From Notamacropus eugenii (lineage: Eukaryota; Chordata; Mammalia; Diprotodontia; Macropodidae), in the NCBI RefSeq assembly GCF_028372415.1, contig NC_092878.1:26952903-27016902 (forward strand): DNA of 64,000 nt. The letters run 5' to 3'. The notes beneath the pieces are model-generated. The model saw only the letters and a list, made by a program, of their open reading frames with translations, had not been told where the DNA came from and did not search any database. Positions within the stretch are counted from its first letter, which is position 1; every line of letters begins with the position of its first letter. A program made the translations under genes and the position numbers. Below, one piece after another: positions 22,280 to 33,119 of the stretch.

Positions 22280-25200
22280 GCAAGTCTAGTTCTCCCTGGA
22301 ATGTGGGGGCGATGCACCTCCCCTTGTAACCATCGCCCCGCCCCCTGCCCCGCCCCCGCCCGTCACCCCCTCTTCTCCCCCTCCCTCGCTGCCCACCTTT
22401 CCCCGCTGGGTCCCCGCTCCGGAACTCCCCTGCCCCGCGGCTCCCATCCCGCAGGCTGGCTGTATGTGTCCTCTCCTTTCCGGCCTGCCCTTTTGAGTCA
22501 CCTGTCCCCATGGCTTTCCATGCCACCAGGGCCAAGTGGACCCAGCTGCTAAGGATCCCTTGGGTGCCCCCGGGGCGTGTGGTCCTGGGCATGGTACCCA
22601 GCTCGCTTCCTGGGCTGTAAGAAGAAGGAAATGCTTCCACGTGTGAGGAACCACACCGATAGACTGGGAGGATGGCGACCCGTCCTCGTGCCACCCTCTG
22701 TGCCAGGGGCAGATTGAAATGGGGCACCCCGCCCCGTCATCACCCTCTCTCCAGAAGAAGCCCGAGCGTCTGCCACATCTCTGGGGGCAGAAGAGGGCGA
22801 GAACGATGTGCCAGGAAGGAACCTGGGAGAGGATTTTCTTTTCTCCGGTCCGCTGAGCGTGCCCCTGGCTCCATCTCCCCACCTCTGGAAGTGGTTTCCC
22901 ACTGTTTCCCTCCTCAGAATGTCATATGTTCTTCATCCTGAGAGATCCCTGCGGGAAAAGTGCCCCAGGAGGACCAGATGGAGTGTAAGTGTGCGTTTTC
23001 TTGCATCTTGTTTTTGTGTAGTGTGGTTGTAAGAACTGTGGTCGAGCCTTCTGTTCCAACTGCCTCTCCTTCAGTGCCGCCGTACCCCGCTTTGGGAACA
23101 CCCAGCAAAAGGTCTGCAAGCCTTGCCATGAGGCGCTGACCAGGTGAGTAGTATGGATGATCAAGCTAGACACAAGAGCAGCCTCTGGTAGGGGGACTGG
23201 ATCATAAATTTGTGAATGTGGAAGAGGCCAGCGGAAAGGTCATTAAATAGGATGCTTCTACAGTTCCACTTACCTATATATGTTCCTAAGTCTGTAATAT
23301 AAGGATCTACTGCAGTGAGGCAAAATGTATGCTGGAGGAGCGCTAACTGGTATGGTGGCAGTGCCCAAAGGAATGACTCCTTATGACTCTGAACTTTCTT
23401 CCTGCAGAGGGCCTTCGGAAGCCAGTGTCTCCAAGTGGTCACCACCTGAAAACTACAAGAAGTGAGTGTTGGAGGGGTAAGGATGGAGATGGGCATGGAG
23501 ACAGGGAATCTACCTCATGCTGAGGTATAGAGTCACAGAGACTCTCTGTGGAGACTATCTTGTGACCCAAAGGAATATAGAATGTTGGGAAAAGGTCCCC
23601 GCTTTCCAGGCTGCCTGGCCCAATATCCTACCCTATGATACCTGTCGTAATATAGAACTTTCACTAATTTATGCACGTTCAGTCCTGGCCTCTCTGCTAC
23701 AGTCTCTTGCTGGGTTAGATCTGGGGAATACATAAGGGCTTGCAACTAGAATCTCCCTTGAGGGGACAACTTTTCTACCCAAGGCACCCCTTTCTAATCT
23801 AGACTTTGGAATTTCCTATTGATAACTGGAGAAGTCTTTTTCTTACCTACCTCTTCCCCTTACTTTGAGAAATCCAGAAAGTAGGCTCTGCTTTTCCATC
23901 CCTTTGCCTGTACCAACTACTGGTTCCAGTGACCCTTGCTTTTCAGTATCCTTCTCCATTTTGTCCCCCCAATAGGCGTGTTGCTGCATTGGAAGCCAAA
24001 CAGAAGTTCATTGCTCCCCAGGGCGTGGTTCGGCCACAGGGACTGTCTCAAGAAGACCAAGTCATTGTCAAGCGACTTGAAAAACTCCGCCAAGAAACCA
24101 AGCCTAGTGAGTGGGATTGGGAATGGGTCCAGCTGAAAGCTGATGCAGTGGAAAGAGCATCGGATGTGGAGTCATCAAATTCAGAACCCATGTCTTTCAC
24201 TTACTCTCTGTTTGACTTTGGGCAAAGCACTTAACCTCTTGGGGCCCCAGTTTCCTCACCTGTAAAATAAGAGGGTTGGACTAGTTAACGTCTAAAGTCT
24301 CTTCTTGCTCTAAGTCTATGATGCTGTAAACTCCAAATCACTTCAATGGGAAGGGGAAGCCTCAACATCTAAGGGCGTGTGTATAGAGAAGTGGGCACTA
24401 AAAATCCTGGAGTAATTCTAGGACCTGACTGGTAGCTTTTCTGTGTGTGCTACAGAAGTGGTACCTTCCCAGGCAGAGATCGAAGCCAGGCTGGCTGCTC
24501 TTCGGAATGAACCTCGAGGCCCCATCCCTTCCACTGAGGACATGGAGGATCGACTAGCTGTGCTGCAGGGCAGGCTCCCCCCATCGCAGGCTCCTCAGCC
24601 AGTAAGAGCTGTAGCCCACCACGTGTGGACCTTTGGCCTACCCAGCTGAACAAAGTTGGTTGTCTGAGTTCTAGTGTCTCTGTTGAACCTTATTACCCTG
24701 GATGGTGCATCTGCTTCTAGATAGGGTACCCCATCATCCCCCACCTCTCTGCACTCTATGCCTTTTCGGGAGCTCTTCCTGACTGGGGTTCTCTCCACTG
24801 ATCCAGGTCCACCAACTTCCTGACACCAGGACACAGGCCCAGCAGGCAGAAGATCTCTTGATACAATTAGCAGCTGAAGTAGCAATTGATGAAAGCTGTA
24901 ATCAAGAAACTCCACCTCCAAGTAAATCTCTCCCTATCCCCTGTGCCTGTCTGTTCCCTCAGGGATGATTTACCATCACCTCCTGACAAGGGAAGATGAG
25001 ACCAGCCTTGTCCCCAGTCCTTAGCTCCCTCTTCCAACTTTAACCCCATCTATGGTTTCTTTCAGGCGTCTCTCAGCAAAATGACCTTAATCGGGACAGC
25101 CCAAGAGGCTGGAATATTGGCCCTGATGAATTGGCCCACCAGCAGCTGGAAGGAGAGAAGGGCAGGCTCCTAGCGGAGGCAGCAGCTGAGCTCAGGGAGG

Positions 25201-27489
25201 AGAACACGCGGCAGGAGAGGATCCTGGCCCTTGCCAAGCGGCTTGCTGTGCTTCGGGGCTTGGACCCTGAAGGAGGTAGGGAAAGGGGCTGGGAAGCATC
25301 AGGATTTGGCCCACAGGGCCAGGGGCTGCTCCTGTCCCATCATGCCTGATGCAGGGGCCCAACTACACCCTCTATCAAGAATGAACAAGTCCTACTTTGG
25401 AGTCAGCAAAGCTGCAGTGCCCCCCAGAGCAGGAGACTGACCAACACCTGCCCCCTACAGGTGGATATGAGGCTCAGATGGGGCGGGCAAGCAAAGGGGC
25501 CCAGCTTCCATCTTCCCTATGTCCCGCACTTTCCCTAAAGCCTAATGTTGAGAGAACTTATCTGAGCAAATGCTCAGGAGGAATGCCATATCTCTCGCTC
25601 GTCAGTCCCTAAGGCTGGTCTGACTTCAACAGCCTAGCAGGATGTGCTCCAGGCATTAAAGAAACTGCTGTTCCAGGACAGGCTCAGTGTCCTTGTAACC
25701 TCTTTCTCCACCAACATCCCAGGCTGCCAGAGTGACATTATTAAATCAGTCTGGCCATGTCACCTCCTCCCCAGCCACCCCCATTCAAATTCCAGTGGCT
25801 TCCTGACGTCCAGAATCAAATAGAAGATTCTTGCTAGGCTTATTCTGACCTTTTTGGGCATTCTCCATGAGCTCTAAGGTCTAACCACCCCGGCCTCCGG
25901 GCTCCTCCTCACATGTGACTCCCCATCTTCTGGGGCTTTGCATTTCAGTCCACTTAGGATGCTCCCCTCCCTCACATCCGCTGCCTGGCCTCAGTGCCCC
26001 TGCTGTGAGAGGCCCTCCCCGGTCTTCGCCCATCTCCCACCTCTCTTCTGAGGATTCCCTCTCCTTTACGCTCTGGCTTGTGTGCGCACAGTTGTTTGCA
26101 TGTTGTCTCTCCCATTAGCCTATGAGTTTGAAGGCAGTTCAGTGCAGTACCTGGCACATGGCGATGAATAAATGCTTATTGACCTAAACCTAACAGAGCT
26201 GGGCAGGGAGGTTGATGTGCTCCCAAGAGACATCTTCTCAGTGTTAATTTCCTCCTTCCCTTGCCTTTAGTGACCTTGCAGAATTATCACTTCCCTGACA
26301 GTGATGAGGATGAAGAGGAGGCCATCCAGCGAATCCTTCAGCAGGTAAGGCTGTTCTGAACCATACCTTGAGACCTAACCTGTCTCCTGTTTCTCCCTCA
26401 CTGGGTCATTTCCCCACTGCCTGCCATGCCCTTCCCCTCAGAATGCACATGTGCATGCTTTCCCAGGGCTTGGGGTGGTTGCTGTCTGGGCCCTGCCCCT
26501 TTAGTTGAACACTTGCTCCCATGCAACCCCCATTCTGCTTTGTGTTCCCCGATGACTGTGGGGAAGCAGCAGCCAGAGTGGGAGAGGAAAGTGAAACCAG
26601 GCAAGGGGTGGGGACAGCTTGGGTGGGGATTGAATGGAAAAGGTTGCAGGGAGACTGACTGAAAGAGAAGTGTAGAGAAGAGGCTGCTCCTGGAACCCTC
26701 CTCTCTCTTCCTGTTTGTAGCTTACAGAGGAGGCTGCCCTAGATGAGACAAGTGGCTTCAACATCCCTGCAAAGCAGGCGCCTCCAGCCCAGGCCCAGCC
26801 AAAGCCTAAGGTGAGACACCTTGGGCACTAGCCCTCAAGTGTGGTACAAGGGTCGTGGGGTTCTGACTTTGAGTCCTGGTGAGTCTTCTGCTGGTAAAGC
26901 TGTATGACCTTGAGCAAATCATTTAATTTATTTGGGACTCAGTTTCCTTATTTGTAAAATGAGGGCCTCTAAGGTCCCTTCAGGCTCAAAGCCTACGATC
27001 CTATTCATCTTTGTTAGTGCACTTTGTTCCCATCACAACAGCGCCCTGGGGGGAGAGTAACCCTCTACTTGTCGGCCCTCCCTTTCTCTTCAGGCTCTGG
27101 CTGTGGCCCCCAGGGCTGAATCGGAGATGGCAGAGGAACTGCCTTGGTGCTGCATTTGCAATGAAGATGCCACTATACGCTGCCATGGCTGTGATGGCGA
27201 CCTCTACTGCTCACGCTGCTTCCGGTGGGGAAAGGGGACCCTGTGCTGGGGCTGCCAGAGGCATTTGGGAGTGCACAGGGAGGGGAGTTGGGTGCCCAGG
27301 GAGTGGGTACACACACACACACACACCACACACACACGTATGCACACATGCAGACATGTGCCCACTTCCACTGAATTAGTACTACTGACCATTGCCCCTT
27401 TTGCCTGCAGGGAAGGCCATGATGCCTTTGAACGGAAAGAGCACAGGACATCTGTCTACCGTGCACCCTGCAGGGGACGAAAGCACTAA
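22226..27489 (+). CDS. ZFYVE19: ZFYVE19 (ANCHR), complete, 11 coding exons, 401 aa
   Basis: Abscission/NoCut checkpoint regulator: it binds VPS4 and CHMP4C at the midbody and delays cytokinetic abscission when chromatin bridges remain. Exons: 22226-22279, 23022-23143, 23408-23461, 23976-24106, 24456-24601, 24807-24921, 25066-25275, 26271-26344, 26721-26810, 27094-27224, 27411-27489. Phases join cleanly to 402 codons including TAA. Domains: FYVE-like zinc finger (residues 5-53), two MIM1-like helices (126-139 and 148-160), a Glu/Arg-rich helix (about 220-275), an acidic patch (DSDEDEEEA), and a C-terminal B-box-like finger (351-387). It matches human ZFYVE19 from the MESRCYGC methionine; the longer human N-terminus is not evident here because the upstream open frame has no ATG. 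The start context is good (G at -3 and +4). All introns are GT-AG except intron 1, which is GC-AG. Confidence 0.96.
23022..23143 (+). CDS. ZFYVE19: ZFYVE19 exon 2
   Basis: Encodes the rest of the FYVE-like finger: C21/C24, C29/C32, C50/C53 ([14 protein letters not shown] and VCKPCHEAL). An extra Cys (C19) replaces the Tyr I recall in human. The canonical RR/KHHCR phosphoinositide patch of FYVE domains is replaced by GCKNCGR. Confidence 0.95.
23408..23461 (+). CDS. ZFYVE19: ZFYVE19 exon 3
   Basis: Encodes [19 protein letters not shown], linker sequence shared with human (SKWSPPQNYKK). Confidence 0.95.
23976..24106 (+). CDS. ZFYVE19: ZFYVE19 exon 4
   Basis: Encodes [15 protein letters not shown] and [17 protein letters not shown], a charged helical linker. 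Confidence 0.95.
24115..24325 (+). repeat. MIR-type SINE in ZFYVE19 intron 4
   Basis: 'gcagtggaaagagcatcgga', 'tttgggcaaagcacttaacc' and 'cagtttcctcacctgtaaaa' mark a MIR copy starting within 10 bp of the intron 4 donor. Confidence 0.75.
24456..24601 (+). CDS. ZFYVE19: ZFYVE19 exon 5 (MIM1 motifs)
   Basis: Encodes [14 protein letters not shown] (126-139) and [13 protein letters not shown] (148-160). These paired MIM1-like helices fit the E/D..L..RL..L pattern used to bind the VPS4 MIT domain. Confidence 0.95.
24807..24921 (+). CDS. ZFYVE19: ZFYVE19 exon 6
   Basis: Encodes [20 protein letters not shown] and VAIDES, matching the human segment closely. Confidence 0.95.
25066..25275 (+). CDS. 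ZFYVE19: ZFYVE19 exon 7
   Basis: Encodes [20 protein letters not shown] and [20 protein letters not shown], a long predicted helix conserved with human. Confidence 0.95.
25680..26190 (+). repeat. L2 3' end in ZFYVE19 intron 7
   Basis: A fairly complete sense L2 3' terminus: 'ggctgccagagtgacattat', 'attccagtggcttcctgacg', 'tctggggctttgcatttcag', ending 'agtacctggcacatggcgat' then 'aataaatgcttatt'. Confidence 0.75.
26271..26344 (+). CDS. ZFYVE19: ZFYVE19 exon 8
   Basis: Encodes [20 protein letters not shown] and RILQQ, containing the acidic patch conserved with human. Confidence 0.95.
26721..26810 (+). CDS. ZFYVE19: ZFYVE19 exon 9
   Basis: Encodes [20 protein letters not shown] plus a Pro/Gln linker. 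TSGFNIP is conserved. Confidence 0.95.
26850..27002 (+). repeat. MIR-like SINE in ZFYVE19 intron 9
   Basis: 'gaccttgagcaaatcattta', 'ctcagtttccttatttgtaa' and 'aaggtcccttcaggctcaaa' are the MIR 3' half. Confidence 0.65.
27094..27224 (+). CDS. ZFYVE19: ZFYVE19 exon 10
   Basis: Encodes [20 protein letters not shown] and DLYCSRCF, supplying C351/C354, C362/C365 and C371/C374 of the B-box-like finger. Confidence 0.95.
27309..27346. repeat. (CA)n tract in ZFYVE19 intron 10
   Basis: A short imperfect CA run with one 'cacca' interruption. Confidence 0.9.
27411..27489 (+). CDS. ZFYVE19: ZFYVE19 exon 11 and stop
   Basis: Encodes [20 protein letters not shown], completing the finger with H379 and H387, then RGRKH and TAA. 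Confidence 0.95.
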
Positions 27490-27930
27490 CCCCTTTGGGA
27501 CTTTGCTGGAGTTGGTCCTGCCGGAAAGGCAACCCTGTAGTTAGTTCCCTTGAGATGCTGGGGAAGGGGCCTAAGTGTAATGGTTCCTAGTTCTGCCTAC
27601 ATCTCAGAGGATGCTCCTCATGGGTGCTACTCAGAGGGTGGAGCTGATCCAGGAGGAAGCCCTCCTCTCAGCCTTTGGCTTCCCAAGGAGAAGGCAGGAT
27701 CCTCTTTCCTAAGATGGTGACTCAGCAAGGGGAAGGGCCTGGGAGTCTTGGGAAGGATGCACCCCAAGTCAGAACCACTGATGGATGGAAGGTCATCTGA
27801 GCATTTTGATTCTTACTGTATTAATATTATCAGTCTTAAAACCTGGCTCAAAAAGTTGTTCTCCCTCCTGGTCCACTGGAAAATACACAGTACCTCATTA
27901 GCCTCCAATAAAATGTGTCAACTCTCCAAA
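27490..27930 (+). other. ZFYVE19: ZFYVE19 3'UTR
   Basis: Non-repetitive sequence between the stop codon and the poly(A) signal. Cleavage is expected 10-30 bases after the hexamer. Confidence 0.75.
27907..27912 (+). terminator. ZFYVE19: ZFYVE19 poly(A) signal AATAAA
   Basis: AATAAA followed about 20 bases later by a GT/CT-rich stretch (gcttgtgtcctctctcttcc), 418 bp after the stop codon. Confidence 0.8.
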
Positions 27931-28224
27931 GCTTGTGTCCTCTCTCTTCCATAAGGCCACAGGAGACATGAGATGAAGAATTAGGAGCAGGCCAGGGGCT
28001 ACTTCTGGACCTTGTAGGCCAGGTCAAGGCATTGGATCTGGGCAGGGATCAGGCTTTGGGCGATCTGACACAACTACCTCAGTTTTCTCAATGCCTCTGG
28101 TGCTGGGGTTGAGAATAGGAAGGATACCTGAGTCTTGGGACCCATCATGGACCTTAACTCCCCTCCTGCAGTCAGTCCCCATATTGCTTTCTGTATCCAA
28201 AATCTGAGCACTATTGACTTCCTT

Positions 28225-28420
28225 CCAGAGGCAGCTAGATAGCACGGTGTATACAACACCAGGCCTGGAGTCTGGAAAATCTAAATTCAAACGCTGCCTC
28301 AGACACTTACTAGCTGTGTGACCCTGGGCAAGTCACTTCACCCTGTTTATCCCAGATAGCACCTATTTCCCATAGTTGTTGTGAAGACCAAGTGATACAA
28401 TAATTGTAAAGCTGTGGTCA
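28225..28420 (+). repeat. tRNA-derived SINE
   Basis: 'gaggcagctagatagcacgg', 'ctgggcaagtcacttcaccc' and a MIR-like 'gttgttgtgaagaccaagtg' tail. It lies between the converging ZFYVE19 and PPP1R14D 3' ends. Confidence 0.75.
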
Positions 28421-28881
28421 TGATGGCTATAGCCCTGTGCCATCCATCTGCACACCTTTACCCACCTCCTACCCATTACTTTTGCTACAAACGGTCAATG
28501 ATCCTTCACCCCATTTCCCTTTGGGTCAGTAAAACTCCACACCAATAACTTTTCTATAGGCTTTACCCTTTTAGATCCAAAACATGAGTCATGAACTCTA
28601 GAGGTGGTGACCCAGAGTCACTTGTCCAGTCAATGAGGAGGCCAAGCTGGTGTGCTGATACTATCAGGCTGAAGCTGTATATGCCCCATATCCCCTAGGG
28701 CAGTGTCCACACATTTCATCCTCCAACTTGCTGGCCCATGTCTCCTGAGGGGACTTGCCACTCATCTCCATAGTCAACGCTACAAGGTTGAGGAGGTGAC
28801 TCTGGGAGGCAGGAAGGGTGAGGCTTATAAGGGTCCATAGTCAGCTGAGGTCTAGGGGTAGGTAAGGTGGTACATAAAGTT

Positions 28882-28947
28882 TCATTTCTGAGGCCGACTG
28901 AGCCTCCGGAGGCTCTTGAGGCGGCAAAGCAGCTCAGAGATAAAGGG
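28882..28947 (-). CDS. PPP1R14D: PPP1R14D exon 4 and stop
   Basis: Encodes PFISELLCRLKSLRRLSRPQ then K and TGA, nearly the same as the human C-terminus ISELLSQLKKLRRLSRPQK. The acceptor is tttccag. Confidence 0.94.
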   Translation of the reverse strand, partial: PFISELLCRLKSLRRLSRPQK

Positions 28948-31900
28948 CTGGAAAGGGAAAAGATGCTGGAGTTACACATGTCACTTGTAGTCAAATCTAC
29001 CCCCTGCTTCTACCTTCCACCACACCATGGCTCTGCCCCTGGATGGTACTGACCATTATTCCTACCTCTAGGAGAGATTCTACCCACTTCCCCCCAACCA
29101 CCTCCCTATAGGGAACTCAAGTAAAACTACCTCCCACAGTACCTTCTGAGATGACCTTCCATCTGACTCCATATATGTCTTCTATGTATCTATAGTTACT
29201 TACAACTTATTTCCCCCATTAGAATGTAAGCTGTGGGAGCAGGGACTGTTTTTGCCTTTATATCCCCAGTCTAACACACAGTAAGTGCCTAATAAATGCT
29301 TGTTGGCTGACAGACCAGATACCTGCTCTGGCCTCCTCTCATTCCTTGAACAAACTGGCCACACTCACCTCTGTAGGACTGACGCATTCTTGGAGCATTG
29401 CCTAGGAAAAAGAAAGCCAACGATGAGTCACCCCAAGGCAGCAAACCTTTTCTACAAACCTACAGTCTCCAGACTCTCTGCCCAACTCGAACTTACTGCT
29501 CGTCAGGAAAGAGCTATGAGTCCTTCCCCAGCAGGAGCCCAAAGGCTCTTTCCTAGAGCCTTCAATTAGCCATCTCTACCCAGTTACCCTCCTCCTGTCC
29601 CTTCACCTAAATCTTGACTCCAGAAAGAGCTTCCAGAGGATGGTCTGCTCCTCCTTCCTCCGCCCCCTTCCATAGACCCCTTCAGCCCCAAGCTTCCTGT
29701 TTCCATGTGATGTAAAACAATCTGGAGCTGAGCCTTCTAATCCCACCTGCAGTCTGGTTTTCTGTTCGTCTGTGGAGAGTTCAATGAAATCTTCCAGGTT
29801 AAACTCAGGCACAGAGGACAGTTGCTCCTGCAAAGGAATCATACAGGGTGTTGGGCATAGCGGGAAGACCAACGGTCTTAAAAGTCAGTCAGCTTCCATA
29901 TTTAATAGCAGGGAGACCCTGCCTAAGTCACTTCACCACTCTGATAAATTTGGACTCAGATGAGATCATAGATGTAAAACATTTTGCAAACTTGAAGTTG
30001 ATATGTAAAATCCAGTTATTATCATCATCCTCATTATTATTAGACTACAGTGACCAGCCTTTGGTCTGGTGACAACTTCATTGCCAGAGCTCTCTACTGA
30101 TGATCTCAAGCAACAGTTTTAGAGCAGTACAGGGATATGCTGGTAAAGGTTTAACAACCAGCTCTCTGAGGGGGAAAAATTATATAAGTCATTTTTCAGT
30201 CATGTGTGACTCTTCACGACTCCATTTGGGACTTTCCTGGCAGAGATATTGGAGTAGTTTGCCATTTCTTTCTCCAGGTTGTTACAGATGAGGAAACCGA
30301 GGCAAACAGATGAAGTGACTTGCCCAGGGTCACACAGCTAGTAAGTGTCTGAATCCAGATTCAAACTTGAGAAGATGAGCCTTCCTGACTCCAGATCTGG
30401 CTCTCTATCCACTAAACCAACTAGCTGCCCTACTTTTCAATTTAATCTGCAATATTAACCTTTTCTCCTTTACTTTTCTAAAGTCTAGACCAGTGGTTGT
30501 CAAGCTCCTATAGAAATGGAGCTGCTAACTCATACGTAAGGACTTAAATGAGACGGTATATTGACTCAGAAAACCACATATTAGCATTATCTATGTTCTA
30601 TGGTGGGTAGCGAGGTGGTCCAGTGGATGGAGTTCAGGGTTGCTGCTTCATGGTACATTATTATACTCATCCTAAAGTCCATGAACCAACCAAATTGGCC
30701 TTTCTATGCTCCTTACATATGATACCATCTCCTCTCTCCATGCATTTGCACTGATCACCTAGAATGCACTCACTTCCTCACCTCCTTCATAGAATTCCTC
30801 ACTTCTCAGATGTAACCTTCTACACAGTTATTTTTGATTCCCCCACCCAAACTCTAGTTCCCTTCCTGACAAACTCTTTGTTTTTATTTTGTGTCTATTC
30901 TGCATATTTTTAAAAACTTTTATTTTCAGTTCCAAATTCTCTTTCTCCTTCCAGCACAAACAAGTTACTCTTTATACATGTGAAGTCATGAAAAACATAT
31001 TTTCATATTAGCCATCTTTCTGCATACACTTATTATTTTTTTTGAGGCAATCAAGGTTAAGTGACTTGCCCAGAGTCACACAGCTAAGTGCCTGAGGCTG
31101 AAATTGAAGTCCTCCTGACTCCAGGGCTGGTGCTCTACCCACTCCACTATACCACCTAGCTGCCCCACTGCATACACTTATATAGGTGCATGTTATCTCC
31201 CCCTCTCCCAATAGAATGTGAGGAGGGATTGTTTCATTCTTTGCTTCTATATCTCCAGTGTGTAGCCCATAGTAGGTGCTTGAGTGATTATTAGATAGTG
31301 CTGAGGAGAAGGGTAGGATAGGGGCTCTAATTATTGTGTTGGGTGAAATCTGAAATAATTGAGGAAACAAAGGTTGGAGCTGCCTTATTATGAGGAAATG
31401 GTGAGAAAACTCCTTGCATTTATCATCAGAACTGTGTTTTAGTCAGCTAAACCTAGATCCTTAGTTAAAGACCTCTAAGGCACAGGTAATGTAGTCCAGT
31501 TTCCCAGCCAGACAGGGTTCAAACAATACAACAGAGTTTTCTCACAATTCCCATAATTGAACAGACTTTTCTCACAACACAGAAATTGGACTAGACCCAT
31601 AATTGAATAGAAAGGGAACTGAGCTAGATCCGGAATTGAGTCACAAGATGGAATCAGTATGATTCACTCAATTCCCACAGTTTCCATAGGATTGTAACCC
31701 TTCCCTCAAATTTAGAACCTCTGCCCTGCTCAACTCAAGTATCTCCTTCCCCCAGTTAGACTCGTAGACTTGTATGTTTGGCTTTCCAGAAAGAAACCAG
31801 AACTAAGTTCAAATTCCATCCCTGACATTTACTACCTGCGTATCTATGGGTTACACAAGTTATAGTTTCTCTGGGTCCCAGTTTCATCATCTGTAAAGCA

Positions 31901-33065
31901 ATATCCTTCAAAATCCCTTTCAGCTTTAAATCTGGGACCCTATGTCCTTATCCATGTTCACAGCTAGAGGGCAAGTTTATGTTCTGTTTCAGGTCAATAG
32001 TAGCTCTGGGGGTGATGATGAGTCTCTCCTCATGTGGGACTCTGGTACAAAATCTGGTCTCATATTCATCTAGATTGGGTTAGGAAGTCCTTAGGGAGCT
32101 GGGGAGAGTGCAAACATAGAAAGAGCTAGAAGCCCCAGATCCCATAAAATCAATAAGGTAAGTAAAGTGAGAATATGATCTGGGAATAATGGATCCGTCG
32201 ACCTGCGCACCTATTATATATGAGGCATTATGCATACAAAGACGGGGGCAAGAGCAATGGATTGAAAGTCAGGGCCCTGGGTTCAAATCCCACTCCTCCA
32301 GTTTACTTCCTGTGTGACTTGAACAAGATTTTGATCTACTCTGGATCCCTAACTCCTCATCAATAAAATAAGGGAGTTAGACAAAATGGCCCCCAAGCTC
32401 CTTTTGGCTCCTTTAATCTATGACCTCATGATTCCAAGGAGCCAATCTGGCAGCTGGGGAAAGGGGTAGAGGGGGGATGGACTAGGCTACTTTGATGGCT
32501 CTGACCTCTGTCCACAGTGATCATCTGGCCAGGATTTCCTCAGCTACAATCCTCTTTCCTGCTGAGGATTGGGAACCATGCCAACTCTTGGCACTTTGGA
32601 CAGTTGCCATGATAACCTGGTGTCAGATTCCGGACAGTCCTTAGGAGTGGTGTTCCTGCATACCTGGGTGTTTTTCTCCTTGTCTGGGGCTCCTTAACTT
32701 AGAACTGTATTTTGTTTTTTCCCTCCTGCTTGGTAAAATGCAGTCCTTTTAGTAACCATTCTATTTTAATCCTAAAAGGATGAACTCTTATATGGCTAAG
32801 ATATGGGGATTTTGATACAAGAATATGAGAATTTGAAATGGAAAAAAGAGATCTTTAGAGAAGAAGAGAACAGAGACAGAAAGAGAAGAGAAGAAGAGAG
32901 AAGGAGACAGAGAGAAGGAGAGGGAGAAAAAGGAAGAGAGAGAGAGGAAGAGAGAGGGGGAGGGAGGGAGAGGGAGAGAGAGGGAGAGAGGGAAAGAGAG
33001 GAAGAAAGAGGGAGGGAGAGAGATAGAGAGAAAGAGGGAGGGAGGGAGACAGAGAAAGAGGGGGA

Positions 33066-33119
<54 letters not shown>

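Larger units (their letters stand above)
21500..22480. promoter_or_regulatory. CpG island
   Basis: CpG dinucleotides are dense here and scarce in most of the remaining window. The island covers DNAJC17 exon 1, the intergenic promoter, ZFYVE19 exon 1 and the start of its intron 1. It contains a perfect 14-bp palindrome gcgcgggcccgcgc (21887-21900). Confidence 0.85.

Noticed and set aside
22052-22552. 166-codon frame running through ZFYVE19 exon 1
   Set aside because: It opens with GTG, not ATG, and reads on into intron 1. The first ATG in frame is 22226, which matches the known protein start.
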